Shown here: positions 6,702 to 14,566 of the stretch, one piece after another | Layout of the letters: each line of letters opens with the position of its first letter | How positions within the stretch are numbered: the stretch's first letter is position 1 | Assembly: GCA_021795275.1 (NCBI GenBank) | Contig: JAJYPO010000044.1 | Coordinates: 1-14,566 of the forward strand | From: Nitrospirota bacterium | GTDB lineage: Bacteria > Nitrospirota_A > Leptospirillia > Leptospirillales > Leptospirillaceae | Reading direction: 5' to 3' | DNA: 14,566 bases | The notes under the pieces: model-generated | The model's database searches: none | What the model saw: the letters and a program-made list of their open reading frames with translations, nothing else | Told to the model about the DNA's origin: nothing | Made by a program: the position numbers and the translations under genes

Positions 6702-7097
6702 ATGTTTGCCAACACGCAGATGGGAGGGATGTCGCTGGGGTTTCCGGATGTCTGCAAGACACCCGCCGGACCGGCGGTCGTTCCGATCCCCTATCCGAAT
6801 ATTGCCATGGGGCCCATGGGGCTTCCTCCGGTCCCGAATGTCCTTTTCGGAGGGGCCCCCGCCCACAATCTCATGACCGAGGTCCCCCTCACTCAAGGGG
6901 ACGAGGCCGGCGTCCTTGGGGGCGTGGTCAGCCAGGAGATGATGGGAAGCCAGATGTGTCTTGAAGGGGCCGACACGGTCCTCGTGGGGGGTGCCCCGGC
7001 GACCCGTCTCACCTCCGCGACCCTTCAGAACGGAATCAACGCTCCGGGAGTCTGCCTCGTCCCGGCTCAACTTACCGTCCTTTTGCTGGCCCCCTAA
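6702..7097 (+). CDS. DUF4150 PAAR-like spike-tip protein
   Basis: The 131-residue protein has the DUF4150 pattern: ANTQMGG near the start, FPDVCKTPAGPAVVPIPYPN at residues 14-33, PAHN at 53-56, then QNGINAPG near the end. DUF4150 is a PAAR-like family. PAAR proteins sit on the sharp end of the VgrG spike, bind a metal ion and often carry a toxin domain. Here nothing follows the tip domain, so any cargo must be a separate protein. The only Cys and His residues are Cys18, His55, Cys86 and Cys118, a possible 3Cys/1His metal site rather than the classic PAAR 3His/1Cys. The gene follows DUF3540 by 10 bases and precedes tssJ by 19. The family assignment is firm; the metal site is inferred. Confidence 0.92.
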   Translation: MFANTQMGGMSLGFPDVCKTPAGPAVVPIPYPNIAMGPMGLPPVPNVLFGGAPAHNLMTEVPLTQGDEAGVLGGVVSQEMMGSQMCLEGADTVLVGGAPATRLTSATLQNGINAPGVCLVPAQLTVLLLAP

Positions 7098-7116
7098 AAC
7101 GAGGAGTCCTGTTTTC

Positions 7117-7764
7117 ATGACAACGCCACCCAGCCCCAAGCGCCCTGTCCGGACGATTGGAGCCATCATCGCCTTAGCCGCCATGGCCCTTGCCTCTTGT
7201 ACCTCGGTCCGCACGGAGACCAATCCCGACAACAAGGTTCAAAAAAAGGTCCGGTGGTCTTTTGAAAGAAAATCCGTGGTTCTTGACGTCTCGGCTGATC
7301 CTGACTTGAACCTGTCGGACAAGCGCCCCCACACGCTGGTCATCGGAATCGTGGAACTTCAGGATCCCAATGCTTTTTTGCCCCTGATCCAGGATCCTGA
7401 CCGTGCCATGGAAACCCTTGCCGTGGGGAAGAAAAGGGCCGGCATTCTCGCCATGTGGCGATTCATCATCCCTCCGGGAGCCCATCAACTTCTGACCGTC
7501 GACCGCATGAACCATGCCCAGTTTCTGGGAGTCATCGCCGGGTATTCCCAGTATTCCGCCAAGCAGGATATCGTGCTTCGTCCCCTTCCTGTGACGGTGA
7601 AGCGGACAGGCATCATTTTTCGGAGCAACCACTATCGTCCGGCCCGAACGTTCGCCGCAATCTGGCTGGGGAGCCGCCATCTGCTGGGGATGGCGGTTCT
7701 CGATCCCCGGGCGAAAGGGGCCAGCCAGAAACCGACCGGCCATGGAACAGGCAACTTAAACTGA
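7117..7764 (+). CDS. tssJ: TssJ outer-membrane lipoprotein of the T6SS
   Basis: TssJ anchors the TssJLM envelope complex to the outer membrane and contacts periplasmic TssM. The start at 7117 gives 215 residues with a lipoprotein signal peptide: basic start (KRPVR, 8-12), hydrophobic stretch 14-26 and lipobox LASC ending at Cys28. The mature part matches TssJ: SVVLDVSADPDLNLSDKRPH, then LVIGIVELQDPNAFLPL (the family's P/H-x-V-V-x-I-x-x-L strand), then FIIPPGAHQLL and QFLGVIAGYSQYS (the usual pGxx, then FlgVvAxYr motif). Residues after Tyr-Ser are longer than in most TssJ proteins, which are about 150-180 residues long, and end in a Lys/Gly-rich tail. A GAGGAG ribosome binding site lies at 7101-7106. 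tssK follows after 34 bases. Confidence 0.93.
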   Translation: MTTPPSPKRPVRTIGAIIALAAMALASCTSVRTETNPDNKVQKKVRWSFERKSVVLDVSADPDLNLSDKRPHTLVIGIVELQDPNAFLPLIQDPDRAMETLAVGKKRAGILAMWRFIIPPGAHQLLTVDRMNHAQFLGVIAGYSQYSAKQDIVLRPLPVTVKRTGIIFRSNHYRPARTFAAIWLGSRHLLGMAVLDPRAKGASQKPTGHGTGNLN

Positions 7765-7798
7765 GGACCACAGAGGAGAGGGAAGGAGCCGACATCTC

Positions 7799-9181
7799 AT
7801 GAAATCCCTAAAACCAATCTATTGGCATCAGGGGCTATTTCTGCAACCCCAGCACTTCCAGCTGACGGATCTTCTGCAGCAGGCTCTGGCGCGTCCGTAT
7901 CTCGATGCCACTCTTCCCTTCGCCTGGGGCGTTCGGGAGATCGATATTCAGACGTCGGCCCTGTCGCGGGGGACGGGACACATCAATTCCTTTTCCGCGA
8001 TCTTCCAGGACGGGACCTATGTTCAGTTCCCCGGGAATGCCGTCATCCGTCCGCGCTCTTTTGAGAAGGACTGGACTTACCGGGATCGCCCCCTCACGAT
8101 TTATGCGGGCCTCCATCGGTTTCAGGAGAATGCCTCCAATGTGACGACCGTTTCCGATCTCGATGCCGACGGGGGGAATACCCGTTTCGTGGCCCTTGCC
8201 GATCCGGAGGAGGTCCGGGACCTTTACGGGGAGGGGCCCGACGCCCTGGTCAAGAGCCTTTACTTCAATCTCTCGCTCTTCTGGGACAGCGAGATCCAGC
8301 ACCTCGACCACTATAACCTGATTCCCATCGCCCAGGTTCTGTGGGACGGGGGGGCCATCAAGACCAGTCCGACCTTCATTCCCCCCTCCCTTTCCCTGTC
8401 TGCATCCCGCACCCTCGCGGGTCTGGCCCAGGAGATCCGGAACGAATGCGCCAGCCGGGCCCGGCAACTCGAGGAGTTCAAGTCCTCCGGCGAAGACCGG
8501 GGGGAGTCTTCCGAGGCGGGGTCCATCACCTACCTGTTGGCCCTGCGGACCTTGAACCGCTATGTCCCCCTTCTCTACCAGTATACGGAAAGCGACCCTC
8601 TCCACCCTTGGGTCTTCTATGGGGTCCTGCGCCAGATGGTAGGCGAGCTCAGCACCTTCTCAAGCAGCATTAACCTCTTCGGAGAGTCCGAAGTCTTTCC
8701 CGATCCCCTTCCGGCCTATCTTCACGAGGATATCTGGGGATGCGTGGCCCGGGCCCAGACGGTCCTTTTTACCCTTCTCAACAGCCTGACGATCGGCGCC
8801 GATCTCCTGGTGCGCCTGAATCCGGCCCCCGACGGATTCCAGGCGACCCTCTCGCAATCCTTCTTTTCGCCCCGGACCCGGTATTACCTCGCCATCCGTA
8901 CGGAAGAAGAGGCCGAAGCGGTTCTCGCTTCATTTCAGGATACTGCCAAGGTGGGAACTCCCTCCCTGATGGATACGCTGATCCGCCGCGCCCTTCCGGG
9001 GGTCGAGCTGACTCCCATGAGCGGGCCTCCCTCCGGACTTCCGCGACGGCTCAACACCCATTATTTCCGGGTCGAAGTCCGGGACAGCGTCTGGGATTCC
9101 ATCCGTCAGGAGGAATCGATCCAGATCTTTTGGCCCACGGCACCGCCTGGAACCACGATCGACCTGATAGGAGTGAAGTAA
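7799..9181 (+). CDS. tssK: TssK baseplate protein of the T6SS
   Basis: TssK is a cytoplasmic trimer that links the baseplate wedges to the membrane complex through TssL and TssM. The 460-residue length is typical. The N-terminus KPIYWHQGLFLQPQHFQ is the family hallmark (W-x-x-G-x-x-L-x-PQHFQ) and belongs to the shell domain that binds the baseplate. The C-terminal part holds SPRTRYYLAIRT and the final NTHYFRVEVR and IQIFWPTAPPGTTIDLIGVK strands, which match the receptor-binding-protein-like head that contacts the membrane complex. The start at 7799 follows GGAAGGAG (7781-7788). The stop shares one base with the tssL start (TAATG), so translation is probably coupled. No unusual feature was seen. 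Confidence 0.97.
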   Translation: MKSLKPIYWHQGLFLQPQHFQLTDLLQQALARPYLDATLPFAWGVREIDIQTSALSRGTGHINSFSAIFQDGTYVQFPGNAVIRPRSFEKDWTYRDRPLTIYAGLHRFQENASNVTTVSDLDADGGNTRFVALADPEEVRDLYGEGPDALVKSLYFNLSLFWDSEIQHLDHYNLIPIAQVLWDGGAIKTSPTFIPPSLSLSASRTLAGLAQEIRNECASRARQLEEFKSSGEDRGESSEAGSITYLLALRTLNRYVPLLYQYTESDPLHPWVFYGVLRQMVGELSTFSSSINLFGESEVFPDPLPAYLHEDIWGCVARAQTVLFTLLNSLTIGADLLVRLNPAPDGFQATLSQSFFSPRTRYYLAIRTEEEAEAVLASFQDTAKVGTPSLMDTLIRRALPGVELTPMSGPPSGLPRRLNTHYFRVEVRDSVWDSIRQEESIQIFWPTAPPGTTIDLIGVK

Positions 9182-9855
9182 TGGCCGCCCTGACCGACTA
9201 CTATGTTCCGGTTGCCGCCTGGGTCAAGGACCAGCTGATGAGGGGAGTTCCGCTCCAGCCGATTGAGATCCGGGCAGAGATCGTCTCCCGTATCGAGAGA
9301 GCCCGTCGTGCGGCAAAAGAAGCGGGAATCGAGGAAAAGGTCTTCGACGACGGGCTTTTCCCGGTGATCGTATGGATCGACGAAAGCCTCATGTGTGCCG
9401 ACTGGAGCGGAGCCAACGAGTGGAGATCGATGCTCCTCCAGAAGGCTCACTTCAAGATTGTCAACGGAGGAGTCGAATTTTTCCGAAGACTTTCCGCGCT
9501 CGGACCCGATCCTATGGATCGGGAGATCCTGGCGGTCTACTACATGATTCTCCACCTGGGTTTCCAGGGGCAGTTCGGAATGAAGGGGGGAGAAAACGGA
9601 GCACTCCAGGTTCGCCAGAGGCTCCAGAATCTTCTGGAGCCGGTCCGCCTTTCCGAAGGAGGCACTCTGTTCGCCGGTGTCTTGCCCGCATCCCTCGCCC
9701 TTTCCTCGGCCAGCGCGGAGACCAGGAACCGAAAACGCAGGACGAAGACGCTCCTGGTTTGGGGAACGCCTCCGGCGGTCCTTTTGATTCTTTATGGAGT
9801 TTTCGACCGGATCATCCATCAGATGGTTCAAAACGTCTTGATCCGTCTCCATTGA
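9181..9855 (+). CDS. tssL: TssL (DotU-type) inner-membrane protein, short form
   Basis: TssL pairs with TssM in the inner membrane, and its cytoplasmic head meets the baseplate. The start at 9181 gives 224 residues. Residues 1-185 are the DotU domain, with the helical pattern of the family (KVFDDGLFPVIVWIDESLM, SGANEWRSMLLQK, EFFRRLSAL, ILAVYYMILHLGFQGQFG, then RQRLQNLLEP). A single membrane helix lies near residues 190-208 (LLVWGTPPAVLLILYGVF), preceded by basic RNRKRRTK, and the chain ends about 15 residues later in the periplasm. There is no OmpA-like or SPOR peptidoglycan-binding extension, so wall anchoring must come from another protein or be absent. The gene overlaps tssK by one base and is followed by a 37-base gap before tssM. 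Confidence 0.95.
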   Translation: MAALTDYYVPVAAWVKDQLMRGVPLQPIEIRAEIVSRIERARRAAKEAGIEEKVFDDGLFPVIVWIDESLMCADWSGANEWRSMLLQKAHFKIVNGGVEFFRRLSALGPDPMDREILAVYYMILHLGFQGQFGMKGGENGALQVRQRLQNLLEPVRLSEGGTLFAGVLPASLALSSASAETRNRKRRTKTLLVWGTPPAVLLILYGVFDRIIHQMVQNVLIRLH

Positions 9856-9880
9856 TCCACGTGGTGTTTTTGATATCGGA

Positions 9881-9892
9881 GGAACCGGTTCC
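9881..9892 (+). promoter_or_regulatory. Perfect 12-base palindrome abutting the tssM start
   Basis: GGAACCGGTTCC is its own reverse complement. It occupies the bases immediately before the tssM ATG and includes half of the GGAGGA ribosome binding site (9878-9883). In the same gap CCACGTGG (9857-9864) is a second, 8-base palindrome. They could be protein-binding sites or a weak fold near the ribosome site; nothing proves a function. Confidence 0.3.
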
Positions 9893-12800
9893 ATGTTGAA
9901 AAAAATCCTGAGACCTCTTGCCTTCCTGCTTGTGGCCATTGCCCTGTTTGTTCTGGTGTGGCTTATGGGAATTTGGGCGCATTGGCCCATCGAGGTCTCG
10001 GTTTCAGTCGCCCTTGCGGTCGTTGTTGTCGTCTTTTCGGCCAGGAGAATCGTTCTCTTTGTCAGGCGGAAGATCGCCCAGGCCAAATTGAGGCGGTCCG
10101 CCATGACGGACAAGAAATCGGGACGTCTTCTGGCGATCCAGAGCCTCTGGAAAACGGCAAAAAAGAACGTCCAGGGGGAAGGGGGGCTTCTGTCGAACCC
10201 CCTTTCCACGCTTCCCTTCTACCTTGTCCTCGGAAACACGGGCTCGGGAAAGACGACGCTTCTGGTCAACGTCAATATCCCGATCCGGTTCCGGACCTTC
10301 TCCCGGGAAGAGATTCCCCCTCCCACCGACACCATCGAGCTCATGCTCGAAGACAGGGTCATCCTTCTGGATACGTCGGGACGTTACGTCTCGGTCGACG
10401 AGGCCGAGGACGCCACGGAGGAATGGTCGACGATCCTTGGCCTCCTTCACCGAACGAGGCTGAAGGAGCCGTTCAACGGAGTGATCGTGACGATCTCGGT
10501 CGAGGAGCTGTATACCTCGGATTCTGTCAAGCTGTCGCAACTTTCCCAGAATATCCGCCAGCGGATCGATTCCCTCATGCGGACGCTGCATGTGAGCTTC
10601 CCTGTCTACATCATGGTCACCAAACTCGACCTGGTGGCTGGTTTCAGGGCCTACCTCAATTCCATTCCCATCGCCCAGACCGGCGAAATGATGGGCGTCC
10701 TTGCTGATCCGTCGGAGTCCTGGGAAGAGACTCTGCGCCGGGGAATCCGGGAAATCACAGAGAGGATCCACTCCCTGATGTTCCTTCGGGCCGATGCCCC
10801 GCCGCCCGATTCCGAAGGTCTGGTCTTCCCGCTCGAAATCATGGCGATTGAGCCTCTGATGGGTCCTTTTCTCAAGGGACTCTTCGAACACTCTCCCTAT
10901 CTTTATCGGCCGGATTTCCGGGGATTTTTTTTCTCGAGCGGCGTGTTGGGAACCCCCAAGTTTTCCCAGATCCTCGGCCACGACTTTGCCAAGGGACGAG
11001 AAAGGGAGGTGGAGATCGTCGACCGCTCTCCCGGAGCAGTCCTTCCAATAAATACTCTTTCGAAGGCGGGCCCGATGCCCTCCCTTTCCGGATCCGACCC
11101 GTCTTCTGCCGACCTTGTCAAAGGCGGGAGACGAGAGTTGTCCTTGCTGTCGGGGGCATTTCTCAAGGACTTTTTTACGCGTCGGCTTCCGGAAGACAGC
11201 ATTCTTGCAACTCCCACGGGCCTGATGGCCAAATTGCGCCAGATGGCGACGAACATTCTTCTCGTGGGGTGGTATGGAGCCACCGCGGTGACGGGCCTTT
11301 ATCTCATCCTGTCCTACGCCAATGCCGCCCATATGGTCAAGGTCATGGTCTCCCGCCAGCCTGGGACGATCAACGTCAATGGAGACCTCCACCAGAACAT
11401 GGAGAACATGGAACGCTACGGGAGTCTGATCGACTGGATGGCCAAGCGGGATGCCAGCCTCTCCTCCCGCTTGCTGGCTTTTTCCCATGAGACGGGCAGA
11501 CTTGAGACGGCCATGAAGCACCGGTTCGACAACGAGTTCGAAACGGTCATCCTCCCCCATCTGAACCAGACCCTCCGCACCCGGATCCGGGAGCTCCTCG
11601 ACGACGACCCCTCCCACCATCTGGCGGATTATGTGGACATTCTCGTGCGCCGGATCAACCTCATCAAGGACCGGATGGACGGATCCTCCTTTGCCGATCT
11701 CGGAAACAAACCCCAGCCAGGGGTCCAGGACATCGTGGACCTCGATCCGTCCATTTCTCCTCAGGAGGCCAAACACTTTTCGAAAATCTATCTGGCGTAT
11801 ATTGCCTGGGGGTCTGTCGATCCGGTGCGCCAGGATCTGGACTCGCTCCAGTCGCTCCTTCTGGAGGTCGAACAAACCTTTCCCGATTTTCACTGGCTGG
11901 CCGACTGGGTCGATGCCCGGGACGATGCCGACCGGGTCGCGCTGTCGACCTTCTGGAAGGGCACCGGAAAGGATGTGACCGAAGATGTCGTTCCTCCCGC
12001 CTTTACCAATAACGGAATGAAACGGATCAACGAGTTCCTTGCGGAAGTTCGCAAGGCCAGTCCGGAATCATTCTCGGTCTCCCGCTCCATAAAGAAGTTC
12101 ATGATCTGGTACGACTTCAGGAAAGAGGTCGTGTGGTTTGCCTTTGTTCGCGGATTTTACGAAGGGGAAGAGACGCTCGCCGACGTTTTGCAGTGGAAGG
12201 CCGTCTTTCAGTCTCTTCCCGGGCCCGGGAACCCCTACCTTCTGCTGGCCAAGCGTCTCGATCACGAGTTTCCCAAAAGCCCGGGGGATTCTGGAAAACC
12301 ATGGAAGATCCTTCTCGGCGAGTATCTTCAAATTGCCAAATATCGGGGGCTGAAGTCGAATTTTGTTTCGAAAATCCAAAGCTACGCCCTGGCGTTTCAT
12401 GAATCCGGGCGAGCGGGAATTCATGGTGGCCCCCGGAAAGGAAGGCAGACCATGGCCGCACTGGTGGAGGCCGGGCGGGCCTATAGCCAGTATATGTCGG
12501 CCCTGTCCGCGACGGTGGACGAGGGGATGCAGGGTCGGGGGCATGCGCTGAAGCTTGCAGGAGATTACTATTCCTACTCCAGAAAGGGATCGAACAAGCC
12601 CCCCCTGCTGATCGCGACATCGAACGCCCTCGAAACGGTTCGCAAAAACCTCATCCCCCATGGAGACCCCAAGGAGAATATTTTATGGGGACTGATTTCC
12701 GGACCTTTCTGGACGGCCCTGGACATGATTGATCGTGAGGCGGCCTGCGAGATTCAGGACAAGTGGATCGCCACTGTCGTCGCCCCCGCCCAGGCCTCCC

Positions 12801-13759
12801 TGTCCAGCAAAGATCTCAAGCAATTTCTCCTGGGGCAGGGAGGGGCCATCCCCGCCTTCATGGACAAGACGATGGCTCCTTTTGTCCAGCGAACTCCCTC
12901 GGGGTTCAATCTCTTTGCCAGAGACAGGCACACTGTGTCCATAAGACCTTCATTCCTCGTTTTCATCAACGATACCATCAATGCTCAACGCTCGCTCGAT
13001 TTGACGGCGAAACGAAACGAAATTGAGAAAAAGAAAAGACACCTGGACCTTGTGAATCTTCGACAGTCTCTGGGCAAGCAGGAACAGAACGACCAGAAAA
13101 AGATTCTTTCCATGGCCAAGACGAAGTTTCCGATGGTGATCAAGGCCCTTCCCACGGATGTGAATCCGGAGTCCCTTGCCCGTCCCTATCTCACGAGGCT
13201 CACCCTGGAGTGCGCGGAGAAGAAGCATGTCTTGAACAACCTCAACCTCCCTGTCCGGAGGGCGTGGGTATGGTCCTCACTCACGTGCGGGAAGACCTCC
13301 CTTGAGATCCGTCTCGGCAATCTCGTCCTGACCCGGGAATATCCGGGAGGGAACGGATTTATTCAATTTTCCCAAGAGTTTTACCAAGGAAGTCTGACCA
13401 TGACGCCGGCGGACTTTCCTCTGAAGAAAAAGGCCTTGGAGAATCTCCGGGTGACGTTCCTGACGGTTCATTTCCAGTTCAAAGGCATCCATACACTTCT
13501 TCTCCACTACCAGGACTATTTGCAGGCCCGGGAGTCCCTGGACAAGGTCAAGGAAAAAATTGCCCGGATCGATCAGGAGCTGGCGATCCAGGACACCAGC
13601 GCACTCGACAATCAGAAAGCCGCATTGAAGAGCCAGCCGTTTGCCATCGAGGATCTTCCCACGGAAATCGGGGTCTGTCTTCCGGGAGAGGTCTCGGGAG
13701 TTCCATCCGAAGGGGGGAGCGGGGGGACCCCGGCTTCTCCGCATGAGAAGGGAGTGTAA
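9893..13759 (+). CDS. tssM: TssM (IcmF-type) inner-membrane nucleotide-binding protein
   Basis: TssM spans the inner membrane, reaches TssJ across the periplasm and opens the channel for tail passage. At 1288 residues it is of usual length. Two membrane helices lie near residues 7-25 and 32-52. They are followed by a cytoplasmic NTPase domain with an intact Walker A, GNTGSGKT (114-121), and Walker B-like ILLDTSG (157-163, Asp160). An (N/T)KxD-type VTKLDLV is also present. A third helix lies at 454-476 (NILLVGWYGATAVTGLYLIL). The rest is periplasmic, with a charged, probably coiled section at about 1042-1072, then the strand-rich C-terminal domain that binds TssJ, a short helical segment near 1215-1245, and a Gly/Ser/Pro-rich end. 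The start at 9893 follows GGAGGA. The gene ends one base before tssA. Having all nucleotide-binding motifs suggests an active NTPase, unlike degenerate TssM proteins. Confidence 0.97.
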   Translation: MLKKILRPLAFLLVAIALFVLVWLMGIWAHWPIEVSVSVALAVVVVVFSARRIVLFVRRKIAQAKLRRSAMTDKKSGRLLAIQSLWKTAKKNVQGEGGLLSNPLSTLPFYLVLGNTGSGKTTLLVNVNIPIRFRTFSREEIPPPTDTIELMLEDRVILLDTSGRYVSVDEAEDATEEWSTILGLLHRTRLKEPFNGVIVTISVEELYTSDSVKLSQLSQNIRQRIDSLMRTLHVSFPVYIMVTKLDLVAGFRAYLNSIPIAQTGEMMGVLADPSESWEETLRRGIREITERIHSLMFLRADAPPPDSEGLVFPLEIMAIEPLMGPFLKGLFEHSPYLYRPDFRGFFFSSGVLGTPKFSQILGHDFAKGREREVEIVDRSPGAVLPINTLSKAGPMPSLSGSDPSSADLVKGGRRELSLLSGAFLKDFFTRRLPEDSILATPTGLMAKLRQMATNILLVGWYGATAVTGLYLILSYANAAHMVKVMVSRQPGTINVNGDLHQNMENMERYGSLIDWMAKRDASLSSRLLAFSHETGRLETAMKHRFDNEFETVILPHLNQTLRTRIRELLDDDPSHHLADYVDILVRRINLIKDRMDGSSFADLGNKPQPGVQDIVDLDPSISPQEAKHFSKIYLAYIAWGSVDPVRQDLDSLQSLLLEVEQTFPDFHWLADWVDARDDADRVALSTFWKGTGKDVTEDVVPPAFTNNGMKRINEFLAEVRKASPESFSVSRSIKKFMIWYDFRKEVVWFAFVRGFYEGEETLADVLQWKAVFQSLPGPGNPYLLLAKRLDHEFPKSPGDSGKPWKILLGEYLQIAKYRGLKSNFVSKIQSYALAFHESGRAGIHGGPRKGRQTMAALVEAGRAYSQYMSALSATVDEGMQGRGHALKLAGDYYSYSRKGSNKPPLLIATSNALETVRKNLIPHGDPKENILWGLISGPFWTALDMIDREAACEIQDKWIATVVAPAQASLSSKDLKQFLLGQGGAIPAFMDKTMAPFVQRTPSGFNLFARDRHTVSIRPSFLVFINDTINAQRSLDLTAKRNEIEKKKRHLDLVNLRQSLGKQEQNDQKKILSMAKTKFPMVIKALPTDVNPESLARPYLTRLTLECAEKKHVLNNLNLPVRRAWVWSSLTCGKTSLEIRLGNLVLTREYPGGNGFIQFSQEFYQGSLTMTPADFPLKKKALENLRVTFLTVHFQFKGIHTLLLHYQDYLQARESLDKVKEKIARIDQELAIQDTSALDNQKAALKSQPFAIEDLPTEIGVCLPGEVSGVPSEGGSGGTPASPHEKGV
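13748..13754 (+). promoter_or_regulatory. Ribosome binding site AAGGGAG of tssA
   Basis: AAGGGAG lies inside the end of tssM, 6 bases before the ATG at 13761. It supports translation of tssA from that ATG with only one base between the two genes. Confidence 0.6.
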
Positions 13760-13760
13760 G

Positions 13761-14566
13761 ATGACCGGAGCCGATCTCGGGCGCAGTCCGATCCGTCCGG
13801 ATGCCCCTGCCGGAGAGGATGTTCGCGATCAGGATGTCTTTGCTGAACTCCAGGCCGAGATGAATCGCTCCCAGACGGTGACGTCGGGGGCGTCCGCCGT
13901 TATCGACTGGCCCAATATCCGGAAAATTTCGTCGTCGATCCTGGAAAGTCGGAGCAAGGATCTTCTTGTCGCCGCCTACCTCTCCGTAGCCATGGCAAAA
14001 ACGGAGGGTCCGGCGGGTGTGGTGGAGGGAATTTCCCTGCTCAATGCGATGGTGGCGGAGCACTGGGAGGCTCTTTTCCCTCCCATCTCCCGCCTTCGCG
14101 CCCGGAGAAATGCCTTATCCTGGTGGATAACCCAGATGCAGGAGATCCTTCCGGGACTCACCGCTCCTCCCCTCTCCCCCGAGGCCATGGCGCAGGGCGT
14201 CCGGGAGATCCGAGAACTCAATGCCGTCCTGGGGGAGAAGGACCCTGACGGTCCCACTCTCGCTCCTTTGTATCCCCTTGTCGAGGGCTTGCCGGTCTCC
14301 CTGCCGGCGGTGCCCCCGCCTTCTTCCTCCGAGCCCGCCGGGACGGCCTCCTCGGCTCCCTCGACCCCTTCGCCCGCCAGTTCCTCGGGTTCGACGGGAG
14401 CCTCGTTTTCGATTCCCGAAGAGGGAGATCCGGTCGCCGCCCTGGAGCAGATTGCTCCGGGGCTTGTGTCGCTCGCCGATCGCTTGCTTGAGGCCGATCC
14501 GGAGGATAGCCGGTCCCACATTCTCTCGCGACTGATTCTCTGGGAAGGCATTCGGGAAATGCCTGC
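13761..14566 (+). CDS. tssA: TssA (ImpA N-domain) T6SS protein, 3'-truncated by the window edge
   Basis: TssA helps start and coordinate baseplate and tail assembly. The frame is open from the ATG at 13761 to the window end (268 whole codons), so the C-terminus is missing. Residues 10-140 match the ImpA N-terminal domain: SPIRPDAPAGEDVR, then VIDWPNI, SKDLLVAAYLSVAMAKTEG, GISLLNAMVAEHWEALFPP, and RRNALSWW (the usual family order Pro-x-Gly-x-x, W-x-x-V/I, K-D-L-x-V-A-x-Y-L-x-x-A, G-L-x-L-L-x-x-x-x-x-x-x-W-x-x-L-F-P). A Ser/Pro/Ala/Thr-rich linker follows at about 177-217, then the start of a helical region (PVAALEQIAPGLVSLADRLLEADP). The variable C-terminal half, which sets the TssA subtype, is not visible. 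Having tssA right after tssM is common in T6SS operons. Confidence 0.93.
   Translation, partial: MTGADLGRSPIRPDAPAGEDVRDQDVFAELQAEMNRSQTVTSGASAVIDWPNIRKISSSILESRSKDLLVAAYLSVAMAKTEGPAGVVEGISLLNAMVAEHWEALFPPISRLRARRNALSWWITQMQEILPGLTAPPLSPEAMAQGVREIRELNAVLGEKDPDGPTLAPLYPLVEGLPVSLPAVPPPSSSEPAGTASSAPSTPSPASSSGSTGASFSIPEEGDPVAALEQIAPGLVSLADRLLEADPEDSRSHILSRLILWEGIREMP

Noticed and set aside
7098..7116. Terminator or promoter separating the spike and structural modules
   Set aside because: The 19-base gap holds only a GAGGAG ribosome site; there is no hairpin with a T-run and no room for a promoter outside coding sequence.
10004..11893. 629-codon open frame on the minus strand
   Set aside because: It lies wholly antisense to tssM, which has clear family motifs. 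GC-rich third positions produce such long antisense frames. It has no ribosome site or recognisable domain.

Overview
The window is one contiguous, all-plus-strand stretch of a type VI secretion system (T6SS) locus. Its two halves are a spike/tip/accessory module (bases 1-7097) and a structural module (7117-14566). The DNA is GC-rich (about 60% by eye), with strong AAGGAG/GGAGG-type ribosome binding sites and tightly packed genes. A lipobox-bearing TssJ implies a diderm (Gram-negative) bacterium. The sequence does not fix the lineage. A Leptospirillum-like Nitrospirota or a deltaproteobacterium-like host would fit the style, but this is only a low-confidence guess.

Spike module, in order: the 3' part of vgrG, which stops right after its OB-fold; a separate 297-residue protein whose middle is 18 octapeptides in unbroken register, the pattern of the gp5-type needle that VgrG normally carries itself; a 933-residue DUF2169 protein fused to a helical section and a pentapeptide-repeat domain; a second, free-standing 364-residue pentapeptide-repeat protein whose start overlaps the previous stop by 4 bases; a DUF3540 protein; and a 131-residue DUF4150 (PAAR-like) protein.

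Structural module: tssJ (outer-membrane lipoprotein), tssK (baseplate), tssL (short DotU-type inner-membrane protein), tssM (1288-residue IcmF-type membrane ATP/GTP-binding protein) and the 5' part of tssA, which runs off the end. Junctions range from an 11-base overlap to a 37-base gap. No terminator or clear promoter was seen inside the window, so the whole block looks like one transcription unit.

How the genes fit together: TssJ, TssL and TssM form the envelope-spanning complex. TssK and TssA connect it to the baseplate and tail. VgrG and the DUF4150 protein form the spike and its tip. The octad needle, the two pentapeptide solenoids and DUF3540 most likely lengthen the spike, or load cargo on it. 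No classical toxin domain or immunity gene was recognised, so the effector is either outside the window or one of the unusual spike-module proteins.

The most interesting signal is this modular spike: a VgrG without its needle, a separate needle protein, two solenoid proteins and a DUF3540 protein that may itself be an OB-fold plus beta-strand miniature spike, all lying before a tip protein with exactly three Cys and one His.
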